This document shows positions 1 through 13,232 of a stretch of 64,000 nucleotides of DNA, piece by piece. The stretch is taken from the NCBI GenBank assembly GCA_022747635.1, contig JAKTNV010000077.1, positions 1,242,501 to 1,306,500 of the forward strand. The letters run 5' to 3'. The DNA is from Hetaerina americana (lineage: Eukaryota > Arthropoda > Insecta > Odonata > Calopterygidae). The first letter of the stretch is position 1, and every line of letters begins with the position of its first letter. Position numbers and translations under genes: made by a program. Below the pieces are notes generated by a model. That model did no database searches, was not told the DNA's origin, and worked only from the letters and a program-made list of their open reading frames with translations.

Positions 1-3000
1 GTTCAACATAGTTCTGTTCAGTTAAGTTTCACCTGGTTCAGGTTAGTTAATTTCAGTGTAGTTTAGTTCAGTTCCATTCTGTTCAGTTTAGTTCAGTTCC
101 GTTCAAATCAGTTCAATTCCAATCAGTTCTTTTTTGTCAGTCCCGTAAGTTCTATTCAGTTCACTTCCGTTCAAATCAGCTTCGTTCAGTTTAATTCCTT
201 TCAGCTCCGTTTACTTCAGGTCCTTTTGGTTCACCAAGTTTCGTTCCGTTAAGTTTAGTTCCGCTCGGTTCCGTTCAGTTTTGTTCAGTTACGTTCAGTT
301 CAGTGTAGTTGATTTAATTTCCATTCCGCTTAGTTCAGTTCCGTTTAGTTCAGAACGGTTCAGTTTCGTTGAGTACAGCCCAGTTCCCTTCCGTTTTTTT
401 TCCCGTTCCGTTCAATTTAATTTAATTCCGTTCCGTTCCATTCAGTTCCATTAAGGTCAATGCAGATAGGTTCCGTTCTGTTCAGTTAGTTTTCAGTTCA
501 GTTTAGGTATGTTAGTCAAGTTCAGTTAAGTTTAATTTAGTTCCGTTCAAATCAGTTAAATTCCGGTTAGTTCAGTTTTCAGTTCTGTCAGTTCCACTCA
601 TTTCAAATCTGTTCCGTTTAGTTTTTTCCCATTTAATTTTGTACCCTTAGTTCCGTTCAGTGCAATTCCGTTCACTTCAGCTCCATTTAATGTAGTTCAA
701 TTTAATAAATTTCAGTAAAGATAAGTTAAGCTCAGTTCAGTTTTGTTTAATTTCGTATAGTTTTGTTCAGATTATATAATTTAAGTTGATTTCAGTTTAG
801 TTCAACTACTCATATTTAAGTTCAGTTAAGTTTAGTTAAGTACTGCTCTATTCAGTTCCGTTTCGTTAATTTTAGTTCAGTGCAACTTATTTCCGTTCAG
901 TTTAGTTCCGTTCAGTCAAATCAGTTAAATGAAGTTCAGTTCAGTTCATTTCACTCTAGTTAAATTCAGTTCTCTCTCTTTGCTTTTATTTAACTTTAGT
1001 TCCACTCAGGTCACTTGATTTAATTTCAGTTCAGTGCACAGCCGTTCTGATCAGCTCACTTCCTATCAATGCGGTTAGGTTAAGTAAAGTTCAGTTCAGT
1101 ACAGTAGGTCCATTTCAGTTCCGTTCAGCATAGAACAGTTCCGTTCAGCTCGGTTACATCCCGTTCAATTCAGTTTTGTGCAGCCCTCTTTGGTTTAGTT
1201 AATTTCCGTTTAGTTCATGTCAGTTAATTTCATTCCCGTTTTGATCAGTTTACTTCAGTTTAGTTCAACTTCATTCAAATTAGCTCAATTCCTATCAGTT
1301 TCTTTTTTTGAGTTCCGTCAGTTCCATGGAGCTCATATCCGTATTCATTAGTTGTGTTGTGTTTTGGTCCGTTCCGATTTGTTCTGTTTAGTTCCGTTCC
1401 TTCCAGTTCCATTCAGTTCAGTTCAGTTTAGATCAGGTTCGTTCAGTTCAGTGCAGTTGAGTTATTTCAGTCCAGCATAGTTCACTTTCGTTTAGTCCAG
1501 TACTTTTCAGTGTAGGGCCGTTCAGTCCTGTTCAGGAAAGGTCAGTTCCTTTCCGTTATGTTCCGTTCCTTTAGGTTTATTTAAATTTCGTTCCATCTAG
1601 TTCCGTTGAATTTAGTTTATATCAGTTTTGTTCCTTTCCGCTGCGTTCATTTAAGTTTGGTTGAGTAAAGTTTAGTTCAGATCAGTTCTTTCAGTTCAGC
1701 TAAGGTATCTTTAGTTCCGTTCAGTTCATTGCAGTTAATTTCACTTTAGTTCAGTGCATTTCATTTATTTCATTTTACTTTTGGTTAGTTCAGGTCAATT
1801 GATATAGGTTCAGTTCAGTTCCGTTTAGTTAAGTTCAGTTAATTTCCAAATATGTTTAATATAGTTTATCTTGTAAAGTTCAGTTTACTTTAGTTCCGTT
1901 TAGTTCATTCCTGTTAATTTTGCTTAGTTTCAGTGCATTTCATTTCATCTTACCTTAGGTTAGTTCATGTAAACTGATTTATTAGTTCAGTTAAATTTAA
2001 TTCCTCTAAGTTCTGTTAAGTTCATTTTAGTTCAGTTGAGTTCAGTACAGTTCGGTTCAAAATACTTTTGTTTGGTTCAGTTGACCTCGTTGTCATCCAG
2101 TTGAAATATATACATTCGGGTTCAGTTCAGTTAATTTTTTTGTAGTTAAGTTTAGTTAATTTCATTTAATTTTATTTTAGTATAGCTAAGTTTACGTCAT
2201 TTGTTTCCAATTCAGTTCAGCTCAGTTAAGTTCAGTTAAGTTGATAAAGGTTCACTTAAGTTCAGTTCCTTTCGGTGTAGTTCAGTTCATTATTGTTTAG
2301 TACAGCACAGTAAAGTTCATTTCAGCTCTGTTCGGTTCACTTGAGATCCGTTCAGTTAAGTTCAGTTCTTCTTAGTTATGTTTAGTTCCATTCAGCTAAT
2401 TTCAGTTTAGTAGCGCCTATTTCGGTATAGTTCAACCCATTTCTGTTCCGTTCAGTTTATTTCAGTTGAGTTCGGTCTTTCCCGTTCTGTTCAGTTAAGT
2501 TCAAGTCAGCTTAGTTCGGTTCTTTTCAAATTAATTCATTTCAGATGAGTTTTGTTTTTTCAAATACGTTAGTTTTATTCAATTTACCTCCGTTCCTTTC
2601 ATTTCCGCTCAGTTATGTTCCGTTTAGTTCAGTTCCGTCCCGTTCAGTTTCGTTCTACTCCGTTCAGGTAAGTTCCGTTTAGTTCAGTTCCGTTCAGTTC
2701 AAATCCATTTAGTTAAGTTCAGTTGAATTAATTTCAGTTAAGAGAAGTTAAGTTCAGTTCAGTTGAGTTTAGATCAGTTAAGTTGAGTTCATTTTATTTC
2801 CTTTTATTTACCTTAAGTTCCAATCAGGTCTTTTGCTTTAAGTTTAGTTAAACTCCGTGCCATTCAGGTAAGCTCAGTTGCTTTTTGTGTAGTTCAGTTT
2901 TTTTAAGTTCGGTTCAGTACATTACAGTTCGGTTCACTTTATATAGGTTCATGTCAGTTTTTTTGTCCCGTTCAGTTCAGTTAAGATCTGTTCCATTCAG

Positions 3001-6000
3001 TTGAGTTACATTCCTATAATATTTGATATTGAGTTAAATCAGTTCCATTCGGCTAATTTCCGTTTTAAATAGTTCCATTCAGTTTTGTTCCGTTCAGTTG
3101 AATTCCTTCTAGTTGCGTTCAGCTCATTTCAGTTATTTTCGATGGTCATCATTTAGGTCTTTTTTGTTCAGTTTAGTTTAATATAGAGCAGTTGAGTTCA
3201 GTTCCAACCATTTTCGTTAGGTCCAGTTAACTTCAGTTCCATTCAGTTCGAATCAATTTCGTTCAGTTCAGTTCATTTCTTTTAAGTTATGTATAGTCAA
3301 TTTTATTTTATTTTATTTTGTTTATGAATAGCTCAGTTCGGTTGAGTTTTGTTCAATTCAGTTAAGTTAAGTTAATTTCAGTGTAGCTCAGTTCATTTCT
3401 GTTAAGAAGAGCAGAGTAGTTCATTTTAGATCAGTTCGGTTGATTTTTGTTCCGTTCGGTTAGTATCAGTTTAGTTCAGTTTATTTCAGTGCTATTCTGC
3501 GAAGTTCAGTTTAGTTTAGTTCGTTTCAGTTCATATCGTTTCAGTTCTGTTCCGTTTTGTTGAGTTTAGATCATCTTAGTTGGGTTCTGGTGAAATTAGT
3601 TCGATATCGATCAGTTCGATTTTTCAGTTCTGGTAGATCCATTCAATTCACCTCATTTCCGTTAAGTTCCTTTCCGTTTTGTTCCTTTTAGTTCAGTTCT
3701 GTTGTGTTTCGTTCAGGTCAGTTCCGTTCAGTTAAGTTCTATTTCGTTCAGTTCCGTTTTTTTCAATTTTGTTCAGTTATGATCAGTCCAGTTTAGATCA
3801 GTTAACTTCAGTTTCATTCAGGTTATTCAGTTTAAGTTGAACTTAGTTCAGTTCAAATCCTTTCATTCTAGTCCAGTTTAGTTTATTTTATATCTGCTAA
3901 GTTCTATTCAGTTCAGTTCAGTGCAATTGAGTTCAATTAAGTTTTTTTCCATTCTATTCCACTTAGTGCAATACCTTTCAGTTCCATTTGTCCCGATCAT
4001 TGAGTTCTTGTTAAGTTCAGGTTCGTTTCGTTCTAGTCCGTTCAGATTTCTTGTCTTCAGTTAAGTTTGTTAAGTTTTTTTTTGTTCAGTTCCGAGCAGT
4101 TAAGTATCGTTTAATTTAGTTCAGTGACTTTCAGGTCATATCCAAACAATCCAGTTCATTCAGTTTTGTTTTGTTCAGTTTAATTTTTTTCAGTTCCGGT
4201 TTTTCAGTTCCATAAGTTCAGTTTGGAGTTAAGTACCGTTCTGTTCTCCACCGTCCAGTTCTGTTCTGTTTAATTCAGTTCCTTTCATTTCCGTTCAGTG
4301 AAATTCATTTCAGTACAGTTTAGGTTAGTTTGTTATCTCAGTCCCATTCAGTTTAAGTTAGCTCCGTTCAGTTCCTTTTATTTAAATTCAGATCGGTTTA
4401 CTTTAGCAGAATTCATTTCCCATTCTTTCAGTTCTGTTCGTTTCAGTTCAGTTCTGTTCACTGCCGTGCAGCTCAATTTATTTCAGTGCAGTTTAGGTAA
4501 GCTAAAGTCATTTTAAGTTCAGTTAAGTTTAGGTCAGTTCCGTTCAGTTCCGTTTATTGAAGTAAATATTGGTGTACTACGGTAGAGTTAAGTTCCGTTC
4601 CGTTCAGCTCACTTCAGTTCCGTTCAGTTTTGAGTTCAGTTCCATTCCGTATCGTTCAGGTCAGTTCCATTAAGTTCATTTCACTCTTGTTTGAGTCTGT
4701 TCAGTTCCGTTCAGTTCAGTATTCTTCAGTTTATATCAGTTCAGTTCGGTTCAATTTAGTTGATTTCAGGTCGTTTCATTTTGTATCAGTTTAATTCATT
4801 TGATCTCATTCTAATTCAGTTCAGTTCAAGTCAGTTGATTTCAGTTAATTTCAGTTTAGTTACCTTTAGTTCTATACAGTTCAGTTTAGTTTAGTTCCTT
4901 TTCCTTCTGCCTAGTTCATTTCCACTCAGTTCACTTCAGTTCAAAACAGTTCATTCGCTTCAGTTCAGTTCTTTTCCGTTCAGTTCAAATCAGATGAGTG
5001 TATTTCGAATCAGTTCATTTAAAATTCCTTATGTTTAGTAACTTTCATTTCATTTCGTTTCAGTTTCGATCGGTTCAGGTCAGTTTATTTCATTCAGTTC
5101 AATTGGGTTTAGTTTAGTTTAGATCCATTTAGTTTAGTTTGTAAGTCCATTGAAGTTGTGTTCAGTGCATTTCAGTTAAGTTCAGCGTAGTTTAGTTCAG
5201 GTTAGTTTAGTTCGGTTCAATTTAGTTTCGTTCAGTTAAGTTCAGCTCAGTTCAGCTCAGTTCTGTTTCATTCAGTTGAGTTTAACCCAGGTCCGTGCAG
5301 ATACGTTCAGTTCAATTCAGTTAGGTTCAGTTCTTCTCGTTCAATGAAGTACAGTTCCATTCAAATCCGTACAATTCCGAGCAGTTCCGATTATTTTAGT
5401 TCTTTCAGTTGCATTCAGTTCAATTCCGTTCCGTTCAGTTTTTTCCGATAAGTTCAGTTCCTTTCAGTTCATTTCAGTTCCAGTTAATTTCATTTCAGTT
5501 CACTTAAAATATTTCAGTGAATATGAGCTAAATGCAGTGCAGTTCTGTTCAGTACAGTTCCTTTCAGTTCCGATAAGTTCCGTTCAGTTCAGTTAAGTTT
5601 ATTATATTTCCGCACAGTAAAGTGCATTTTAGTTAACTTACGTTAAGCTTAGTTCAGTTTTGCTTGGTTCAGTTCAGTTCAGTTCAGTTTAGGTAAGTTC
5701 AGTTCCGTTCAGTACAGTTTAGTTACCTTTCGTAGTCTTCCGTTTCGTTCAATTTAATTCATATCCGTTCTGTTCCATTTGGCTCCATTCAGTTTAATTC
5801 AGATCAGTTCCGTTCACTTTATTTAAGTTATGTTAAATTTAGTTAAGGTATATTTGCTATTTTTCAGTTCAGTTTCGTTTAAGTCCGTTCAAATTAGTTA
5901 TGTTCAAATCAGTTCAGTTTTGTTCTTTTCACTTCAGATGAGTTTAGTTCAGTTCAAATCTGATCAGTTCAAATTTGATCAGTTCAAATCAGTTCAGTTC

Positions 6001-6080
6001 TGTTCCGTTTAGTTCGGTTTGCGTTAGTTTATGTCGTCTTAGTACACTGCAGATCAGTTCAGTTCAGATTAGTTCAGTAC
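1..6080. repeat. Degenerate GTTCA pentamer satellite, segment 1
   Basis: The whole stretch is built from 5 bp units close to GTTCA, with common variants GTTCC, GTTTA, GTTAA and ATTTC, all in one orientation. Units are diverged but the 5 bp phase is kept for long runs. Recurrent non-pentamer landmarks interrupt it: a TTTCATTTTACTT-type block (for example near 1,750 and 1,940) and a block with TTTTGAGTTCCGTCAGTTCC near 1,310-1,330. These landmarks recur throughout the array and show that it amplified as longer higher-order units. Open frames such as those at 4,298-4,516 and 5,830-6,012 read Ser-Val-Gln-Phe repeats and are by-products of the repeat. No gene is visible. Confidence 0.95.
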
Positions 6081-8035
6081 AATTTCAAGAGCCAAAGAAA
6101 GTTTTCTACCGAAGATAATCGGGATAGATAATGATATTAAATTTTACAAGTACCATCGGAGGAGGAAAGGCAACAGGGAAAATATTACAGCTTTAAAAAA
6201 AGAAGATGGAACAGTAATCGTTGGTGATGAGGGAAAGGCTACTGCGTTTAATACTTGGTATGCATGTGTATTTAAAGTTATGATAAATAAAATGATTCTG
6301 TGGATTCATCTCTGAGTCAACAAGGAGGCGAAAAAATATTAAATACCATAAGTTTTAAAACGACGAGCGAGGGAATTTATAAAAAAATTATGAAAATGAG
6401 GGCAAATAAAACAAAAGGGCCAGATGGTATCTCAATTGACTTGCTTAAATTGGGTGGTAGTGTAGTTTCGAATTATATAAATCATTTATTCAATGTTACC
6501 TTAAACAATAATGCCCTGCCAAATGCTTGGAAGGAGGCATACGTTACGCCAATGTTCAAAGAAGGAGTTAAGGCACTAGTTGATAATTATTGACCGGTAG
6601 GCTTGACAACAGTTTAATGAAAGCTTTTAGAAAAGATAAAGACTGATTATCTCTGGGATTGTGGGGCAGTTAGAATTGGTGTCATAGTCTCCAATACAGT
6701 TTGAGAAAAGACCACTCTTGCGAAACTAAGTTATTAGGGTTCTGCAAAGAGATGTTCGACTCTAGGGATGCGGGAATAGAGGTGGATGCTATCATAGTCG
6801 ACCTGTCAAAAGTCTTTGATAAAGTTGACCACGATCGCTTAATGCTTAAGATGGGCAAATTGCCACTAAACAAAGCTGGAAGAGTAATTTCTTGGGTCAG
6901 AAGTTAAACGAACACAAAGGGTCAAATTAGGTGAAGTGTATTCTGAAAAAAACCAAGGTTAACATCGGGAGTCCCACAAGGTAGCGTACTTGGCCCGCTC
7001 TTGTTTTTAATAAATATAAATGATCTCCCAATAAATATTAATTCTCAGATAAGACTTTTTGCAGACGACTGTATTATCTACAGGAAAGTCGAAAATGATA
7101 GGGACCGTGACTAACTTTAAAGGGACATTAATAAAATGGCAGATTGGGTGACAAAAAATGGGATAAATATTAATGTAAGCAAATGCAAATCCATCACTTT
7201 CGGCAATACGGCATATGGAAACAATAGGGAATATAAATTCTCAGAAATCATCATTCCTAGAAGTGATACTTGCAAATACTTAGGTGTATATTGAACTAAG
7301 GACTTAGGGTGGGGGCTAATTGTGCAGTAAATTTATAAAAAAGCTTTCAAAACCCTTCATAATGCAATGAGAAAACTCAAAGAAGGCGTTAGAGCAACCA
7401 AGCAGAAGGCTTATCAGACCCTAGTAAGACCAATTTTAGAGTACCTTTCTCTTGTATGGGACCCTCATGAAGAAGGTCATATTTAAAAACTTGAAAAGGT
7501 GCAAAGAATGGCTGCCTGATATGTCCTGGGGAAGCATAGGAGGATGGGTCTGACATGCTAGAAGCGCTGGGCTGGGAACCATTGCAAACTGGAAGGAAAG
7601 TAAGCACACTTTGTGGAATGTTCCGAATTATGAAGGGGGAGAAAGTATAGGCAGATCTTAGGAAAGAGGCGGGGAACCCAAATTTTATAGGCAGAAATGA
7701 TCACAAATTTAAGGTAAAATGCCGGACACAGAGAACAAATAAAGAAAATTTTCAACAGAGTGTATACTTTTAAGAATAGATGTAAGGCATGTATGTAATA
7801 ATTTGATTGATGTGTGGTGTATTGTATTATATGTAATAACTTCATTTTTTTTAAATTTATACATTTTTTCTTGCTGATTAATAGCTGTAAATGGGAACGG
7901 GATTCCCTTGTTATGTTAAAGAGATTTGAGTTTCGAAATCTGATTATATCTATTATCTTTTGCAATTATTTGGGACCTGTGTACCACCTGACAATGTCTA
8001 TCAGCACATGTGTATTTTTAATAACAATAATAAAA
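6081..8035 (+). mobile_element. 5'-truncated non-LTR retrotransposon (LINE), CR1/Jockey-like
   Basis: A non-satellite block begins abruptly after the pentamer array. It encodes diverged reverse transcriptase pieces on + and ends in an AT-rich 3' UTR with the tail AATAACAATAATAAAA, immediately followed by satellite. The reverse-strand copy at 27,387-29,480 matches it along its length, including the 3' UTR and tail, so both belong to one family. The start near 6,081 lacks ORF1 and the endonuclease, consistent with 5' truncation during insertion. No clear target-site duplication can be called because both flanks are satellite. The CR1/Jockey placement rests on the RT motifs and on the ORF1 type seen at 32,086-33,331, which may be the same family. 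Confidence 0.85.
6110..7790 (+). pseudogene. LINE reverse transcriptase (ORF2 C-terminal half), broken
   Basis: RT blocks appear in the expected order but in shifting frames. GPDG lies near 6,417-6,428 in the open piece 6,300-6,593. An FDKVDH palm motif A (usually FDxVxH) is at about 6,815-6,832 in the piece 6,701-6,907. [10 protein letters not shown] (motif B) starts at about 6,968, and the catalytic FADD (motif C) is at 7,058-7,069. Downstream pieces resemble the thumb and the common LINE C-terminus (Leu-Gly-Trp-Glu-Pro-Leu). In-frame stops, such as the one right after Asp-Asn-Tyr at 6,593, and frameshifts make it non-functional. The product would have copied LINE RNA at a nicked chromosomal target. 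The catalytic Asp pair survives, but the frame does not. Confidence 0.85.
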
Positions 8036-11000
8036 TCAGTTCAGTTTCGTTCAGATCAGATCCACTTAGCTCAGTTAAGTTCTCTTCCGTTGCGTTCGAT
8101 TTTGTTCAGTTTAGTTCAGTTCTATTCATTTTCGTTCAGTCCAGTTCATTTTAGTACCATTCAGTTTAGTTTAGTTCAGTTCAGTTCAGTTTTCTTCAGT
8201 TTAGTAAAGTTCCGCTCAGTTTATTGAATTTGAGTAAAGTTCTGTTCGGTTCATTTCACTTTACTTAAGTTCCTTTCATTCCATTTTCTTTTACTTAAAT
8301 TTAGTGTCATTGAGGTAAGTGGATTTAAGCACATTTAAGTTCAGATCAGTTCATTCCTTTCATTTTGGTTAAGTTATATTAGTTCAATTTAGTGTTTTAC
8401 ATATTAGTTCTTTTCTGTTAGGTTCATTTCAGTTCCGTTTAGTTCAGTTTAGTTAGATTCAGTTCCATTTAGCTCAGTTCAATTCCGTCCAATTCAGTTT
8501 TGTGCAACCCAATTTCGTTCAGTTAATTTCCATTCAGTTCATATTACTTCATTTCAGGTCAGTTTAGTTTGGTTCAGTTCAGTCCCGTACTGATCATTTT
8601 AGTTCAGTTTTCTTCAAATCAGGTCAGTTCTTACCAGTTTTGAATTTTGCGTTCCGGCCGTTCCATTCAGCTCACTTCCGTTTTAATTATTTTCGTTCAG
8701 TTTAGTTCCCTCAAGGTACGTTCAGTTCAGTACAGCTATTTTCAATCGCGTTCTACTCAGTTACTTCAGTTTAGTTTAGTTCCGTTCAAAAGAGTTCAAT
8801 TCCGATCAGTTTCGTTTCAAACGTCCGTCAGTTCCATTCATTTCACTTCCGTTCCCTTAAGTTTCGTTCAGTTCTGTTCCGTTTAGTTCATTTTCTTTCA
8901 GTTCCGTCTGGTTCACCCCAGTTCCGACCCAGTTCCGTTCAGTTCAGGTTAAATCAGTTTATTTCCATGTAATTCAGTCCACAATTTCGTTGAGGTGTAT
9001 TGTTTCTATCCCGATAAGTTCCGTTCCAAACAGTTAAGAATTTTTAAGATCACTACAGGCAAATTTCGGTCATTTCAGTTTCAATAAGTTAAGTTAAGTT
9101 TTATTCCATTTAGCTCGTTCAGGTCATTTCATTTCAGTTCATTTTAGTTCAGTTCAGTTCAATTCAGTTACGATCATTTTTGTTACTTAAGGCTCAGTCT
9201 CCTTCACTACCGTTCCGTTCAGTTCAGTTCCATTCAATTCCATTCAATTTCGTTCATTTTATTTCAGAACAGTCCACTTCAGTTCAGTTCATTTCAGTTC
9301 ATTTACGTTAGATCAGTTCATTTTATTTCATTTCATTTTACTTCAACTGAATTCAAGTCAGTTGATTAATGTTCAGTTCAGTACAGTAGAGTACAGTATG
9401 ATACAGTTCAGTTCAGGTTAGTTTATAATAGTTCAGTTTTGGTAAGCTCAGTTAAGTTGCGTTCAGTTCAACTCAGTAATTTCAGTTTAATTCGTTCAGT
9501 TAAGTTCTGTCCCTGTCCGGATCAGTTCAATTTAGTTCACCCCAGTTTCATTCAGTTCAGTGCAGAGCAGTTAAGTGCACTTCCGTTTAACTCAATCCCG
9601 TTCAGTTCAGTGCTTTTCATTTCTGTTCCGTTCAGTTCAGTTGAGTTCAGTTCAGTTTCCTTCCATTAAGCTCAGTTTTGTTTAATTCAGTCAGTTTTTT
9701 CCAATTAGTTCAGTTCCTTTCAATTCCGTTCATCTCAGTTCTGTTCAATTCAGTTCCGTTCTGTTCAATGCAGTTCAGTTCAGTTTAGTTCAGGTAAGTT
9801 CAGTTCTTATCAGTAAAATTAGGTTAATTTCTGTTCAGTTCAGTACTGTGCCGTACATAATAGATCAGGTCAGTTCAGATCAGTTCCGTTCCATTCAGTT
9901 CAATTCATTCAAGTTAAGTTCAGTTCTATTCCGTCCCTTTCAGTTCATTTCAGTAAAGTTTGATTCAGCTCAGTTAAGCTCGGTTATGTTTAGTTGATTT
10001 CAGTTCACTGCAATTCATCTCAGTGCAATTAAGTTCATTTAAGCTCAATTCATTTCAGTTCAGTTCACTTTAGTTAAGTTCAGTTCAGTTTAGTTCAGGA
10101 CAGTGCAACTCAGTTCAGTCTAGTTAAGTTTATTTTATTTCCGTTTGGTTTCGTTCCGTTCTATTCAATTCCGTGAAGTTGATTTTCAAAAAATTACGTT
10201 TAGGTCAATTCTGGTCCGTTTCGCTCAGTTTTTTTAACTTTTATTTCAGTTCAAATAAGTGTAGCTCAGATCATTTCCTTTCAGCTGAGTTCCGTTCTGT
10301 TCGGTATAATTCTCATTCCTTCCGTTTAGTGCACCTAAGTTTAAATCACTTCTGTTCAGTTCAGTTTAGCTCATATCATTTAATTTTAGTTTACTTCAGT
10401 TCAGCTCCGTTAAGTTCAGTACAGCTCATTTCAGTTGCGTTTTTCTCGATTCCGTTCAGTTTCGTTCCGTTCAGTTCAGTTTCGATTATTTTACATCCAG
10501 TTATTTTGGTTCAAGTCGGTTCAGTTCAGTTCAGTATATGTAAGCTCAATTTAGTTCAGTTCGTGTCAGTTCATTTCAGTTCTTTTCAGTTCAGTCCTTT
10601 AATTTCAGTTCATTTTGGGTACATTCCGTTCTTTTACGTTCCGTACAGTTTAGTTCATTTCAGTTAAGTTCCGATTGGTTCCATTCAGTTTAATTCAGTT
10701 CAGTACCGTTAATATCTGTTCAGGTCCGTTTCCTTCCGTTTTGTTCACTTCCGTTCCTTTCCGTTGAGGTTAGTTCCGTTCTGTTCCGTTTAGGTCAGTT
10801 CCGTTCAAATCAGTTCCTTTCAGGTTTGTTCCTTTTAGTTTAGTTCGTTTTAGATCAGTTCAGTTCATTTAAATTCAGTTCATTTTAGAGCAGTTCAGTT
10901 CAGTTTAGTTCCGATCAGTAAAGTTATTTTTTGTTCACGGATTTTTATTTCATTTGAATTAGGTTTTGTTAAAAATATTTTAATTCAGTAAAGGTTAGTT

Positions 11001-12912
11001 TAGTCTTATACTATTCGGTTTAGTTGCGTACCGTTTCGTTCACTTAAGTCCAGTTCAGTAGAGTGCAATTCAGATTCAGTTAAGTTAAGTTTCTTCAGCT
11101 CTATTCAACTTAGTTCCGATAATTCAGTGCGTTTGTGCCGTTCGGTAAGTTCCTTTAAGGTTCACTTCAATTCCGTTCAGATATATGTCGTTAAGTTCAG
11201 TTCAGTTCAGTTCGAATTAGTTTAATTTAGTTAAGGTTAAATCCGTACATCCCATTTTACGTTAGGTGTGGTCATTTCAGTTAAATTCAGGTCAGTTTAG
11301 GAAATTTCAGGTCAATTCAGGTCAGTTTAGGTCATTTCAGGTCAGTTCAGGTCAGTTCAAGTAAGTACATTTGGGTAAATTTTCACCTAGTTCAGTTTCG
11401 TTCTATTTAGTTCCCTTTAGCTAAGTATAAGTCAGTTCTTTTCCCTTTAGATCGATTATGTTCAGTTCAGTTAATTTCAATTTAGTTCATATCCGTTCAG
11501 TTCCGTTTAGTACCGTTTACTTCCATTTAGTTCAGTTTAAATCAGTTCCATTCAGTTCTGCGCAGTTCAGTTACGTTCACTTCATTTCCGTTTAGTTAAG
11601 TTCCGTTCATTTCATTAAACATCCGCATATATCCGTTCATTTCCGTTCAGTATGATTTAGTTCAGTTATCCTGCGCATATCCTCTTTCTTTTTTTCAGTA
11701 TTTTTCACGTACTTCAGTTTGGTTCAGTGCATTTCAGTTAATTTTACTTAAGTTGAGTTCATATAATTTCATTCATTTTACTTTAGGTTAACATAGGCTA
11801 ATGTATTTCAGTTCAGTTTAGTTCCGTTTAGTTAAGGTCAGTTCACTTTAGTTCCTTTCAGTTCTGTTCAGGCATTGTAGTTCAGTTGTGTACAGTTCAG
11901 CTCATTTTCCATCAGGTTCATTCGGTTCAGTTCACTTCTGTTCCATTCAGTTCAAACCCGTCGATTTTAGTTCAGTTCTGTTCATTTCACTTTAGTTAAG
12001 TTCATTTACTTTCATTTCATTAGATTTTGGTTTAGTTCATTTAACATCAGTTTTTTAGTTCAGTTCAGTTGCGATAATTTCAGGTCAGTTGAGTTATGTT
12101 CTCAGCACTTCAGTTACCTTAAATTTAGTTCAGTACATTTCTGTTAAGTAAAGCACGGTATATTTCATTTCATCTCCGGGTGGTTCATTTTAGTTCCGTT
12201 GAGTTCATTTCAGTTTAGTTCAACCCAGTTCCATTCCGTTCAGTTCACTTCAGCTGCATTTCGTTCAGTTAACTTTGTTCATTCCTATTCAGTGCAATTC
12301 AGTCCAAGTTAGTTCAGTTTTTCTCAGTTATTTTCCACTAAGTTCAATACTTAAGTTCTATTTGTTCCGTTCAGTGAGTTCCTTTCCAGCACAGGTGCGT
12401 TCCATTCTTGTCGGTTCAGATCTCTTTCCTTCGGTTCAGTTCATTAAGTTTTGTTCAGGTCATTTCTGAGCAGTTCAGTATGGTTTAATTCAGTTCAGTT
12501 CAGTTGATTGCAGCTTATAATTAAACTTTTCTGTTCAGTTAAGTTTTGATCGGTTCAGTTTAAATTTTTCAGTTCCTTTTGAACAGTTCGATAAGTTCAG
12601 TTGAGTTCACTGCCGTTCCGTATAGCTCCCTCCAGTTATGTTCTGTTTAGTTCAACTCAGTTCAACTGTGTTGAACTGAGTTAAGTTAGTTTATGTCATT
12701 TCAGTTAAGGAAATTTTAGGTCAGTTCCGTTCAGTTCTGTTTAATTAAGTTCAGGTTGGTTTACCTCAGCAGAATTCAGTTCCGTTTCCTTCATTTACGT
12801 TCCGTTTAGTTCAGTTCAGTTCCGTTCAACTTAGTTCAGCTCCGTGTCGCTTAGTTCAGTTTCATTCAGTTCTGTTCACTCTTATTCCGCCATGTACAGT
12901 TCTGTTCAGTTC
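8036..12912. repeat. GTTCA pentamer satellite, segment 2
   Basis: This continues the pentamer array in the same orientation after the LINE. It carries the same landmarks, including a GTTTTGTGCAACCC block near 8,500 and the CGTCAGTTCCATT block near 8,826. Frames at 8,647-8,886, 9,439-9,669, 10,173-10,667 and 12,275-12,469 are Ser/Val/Phe-rich repeat translations and not genes. Apart from the decamer patch at 11,291-11,370 I see nothing else. Confidence 0.93.
11291..11370 (+). repeat. Local 10 bp variant array (GTCAGTTTAG / GTCAGTTCAG)
   Basis: About eight successive 10 bp units here begin GTCA and end TTCAG or TTTAG, so the pentamer alternates with a GGTCA variant. The spacing is a regular 10 bp, unlike the surrounding 5 bp phase. 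This looks like recent local homogenisation of a two-pentamer unit. It brings the pentanucleotide TCAGG, known as a telomere repeat in some beetles, into a short tandem run; that resemblance may be coincidental. Confidence 0.7.
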
Positions 12913-13106
12913 AGTATTGTTCAGTTTATGTTAGTAGAGTTAAGTTTATTTAAGTAAATTTTATATAATTTCATTTTACTTCAGTGCAGTTCCGGTCAGT
13001 TGATTCAAGTTCAGGTCAGTGAAGTTCCTTTTAATTTAATTCAGTTAAGTTTAGTTTAGCTCCTTTTCTTCTGCCGAGTTCATTTCAATTCAGTTCAGAT
13101 CCAAAA
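12913..13106 (+). repeat. 194 bp satellite segment duplicated around the Penelope insertion
   Basis: This segment is repeated directly 194 bp downstream. The second copy starts at 13,107, is interrupted by the Penelope-like element after 13,141, and resumes at 17,123 to about 17,284. By eye the two copies match without difference, which is striking in such a diverged array. The duplication is therefore recent and may be connected with the insertion. Confidence 0.85.
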
Positions 13107-13129
13107 AGTATTGTTCAGTTTATGTTAGT

Positions 13130-13141
13130 AGAGTTAAGTTT
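13130..13141 (+). repeat. Target-site duplication, left copy
   Basis: The 12 bp AGAGTTAAGTTT directly precedes the first base of the Penelope-like element and recurs directly after its last base at 17,111-17,122. Short duplications of this size are usual for Penelope-like elements. Confidence 0.85.
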
Positions 13142-13183
13142 GAATCCATGCTGGTTTCCGGGAATTACCGTCGCGTAGGTTAG

Positions 13184-13232
13184 TCGGATGACAACTGTTT
13201 CGCCCCCAGTCCTGGAGGCGTCTTCAGGTCGA
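13184..13232 (-). ncRNA. Hammerhead-like motif, inverted copy
   Basis: This is the reverse complement of the motif described at 14,431-14,479, carried in the inverted 5' segment. It would be transcribed only from the opposite strand, so self-cleavage here has no obvious role in the + strand element RNA. Confidence 0.4.

Noticed and set aside
10173..10667. 164-codon frame rich in Phe-Ser-Ser-Val-Gln
   Set aside because: It is a translation of the GTTCA pentamer. Similar Phe/Ser/Val frames occur throughout the array and are not conserved as units.
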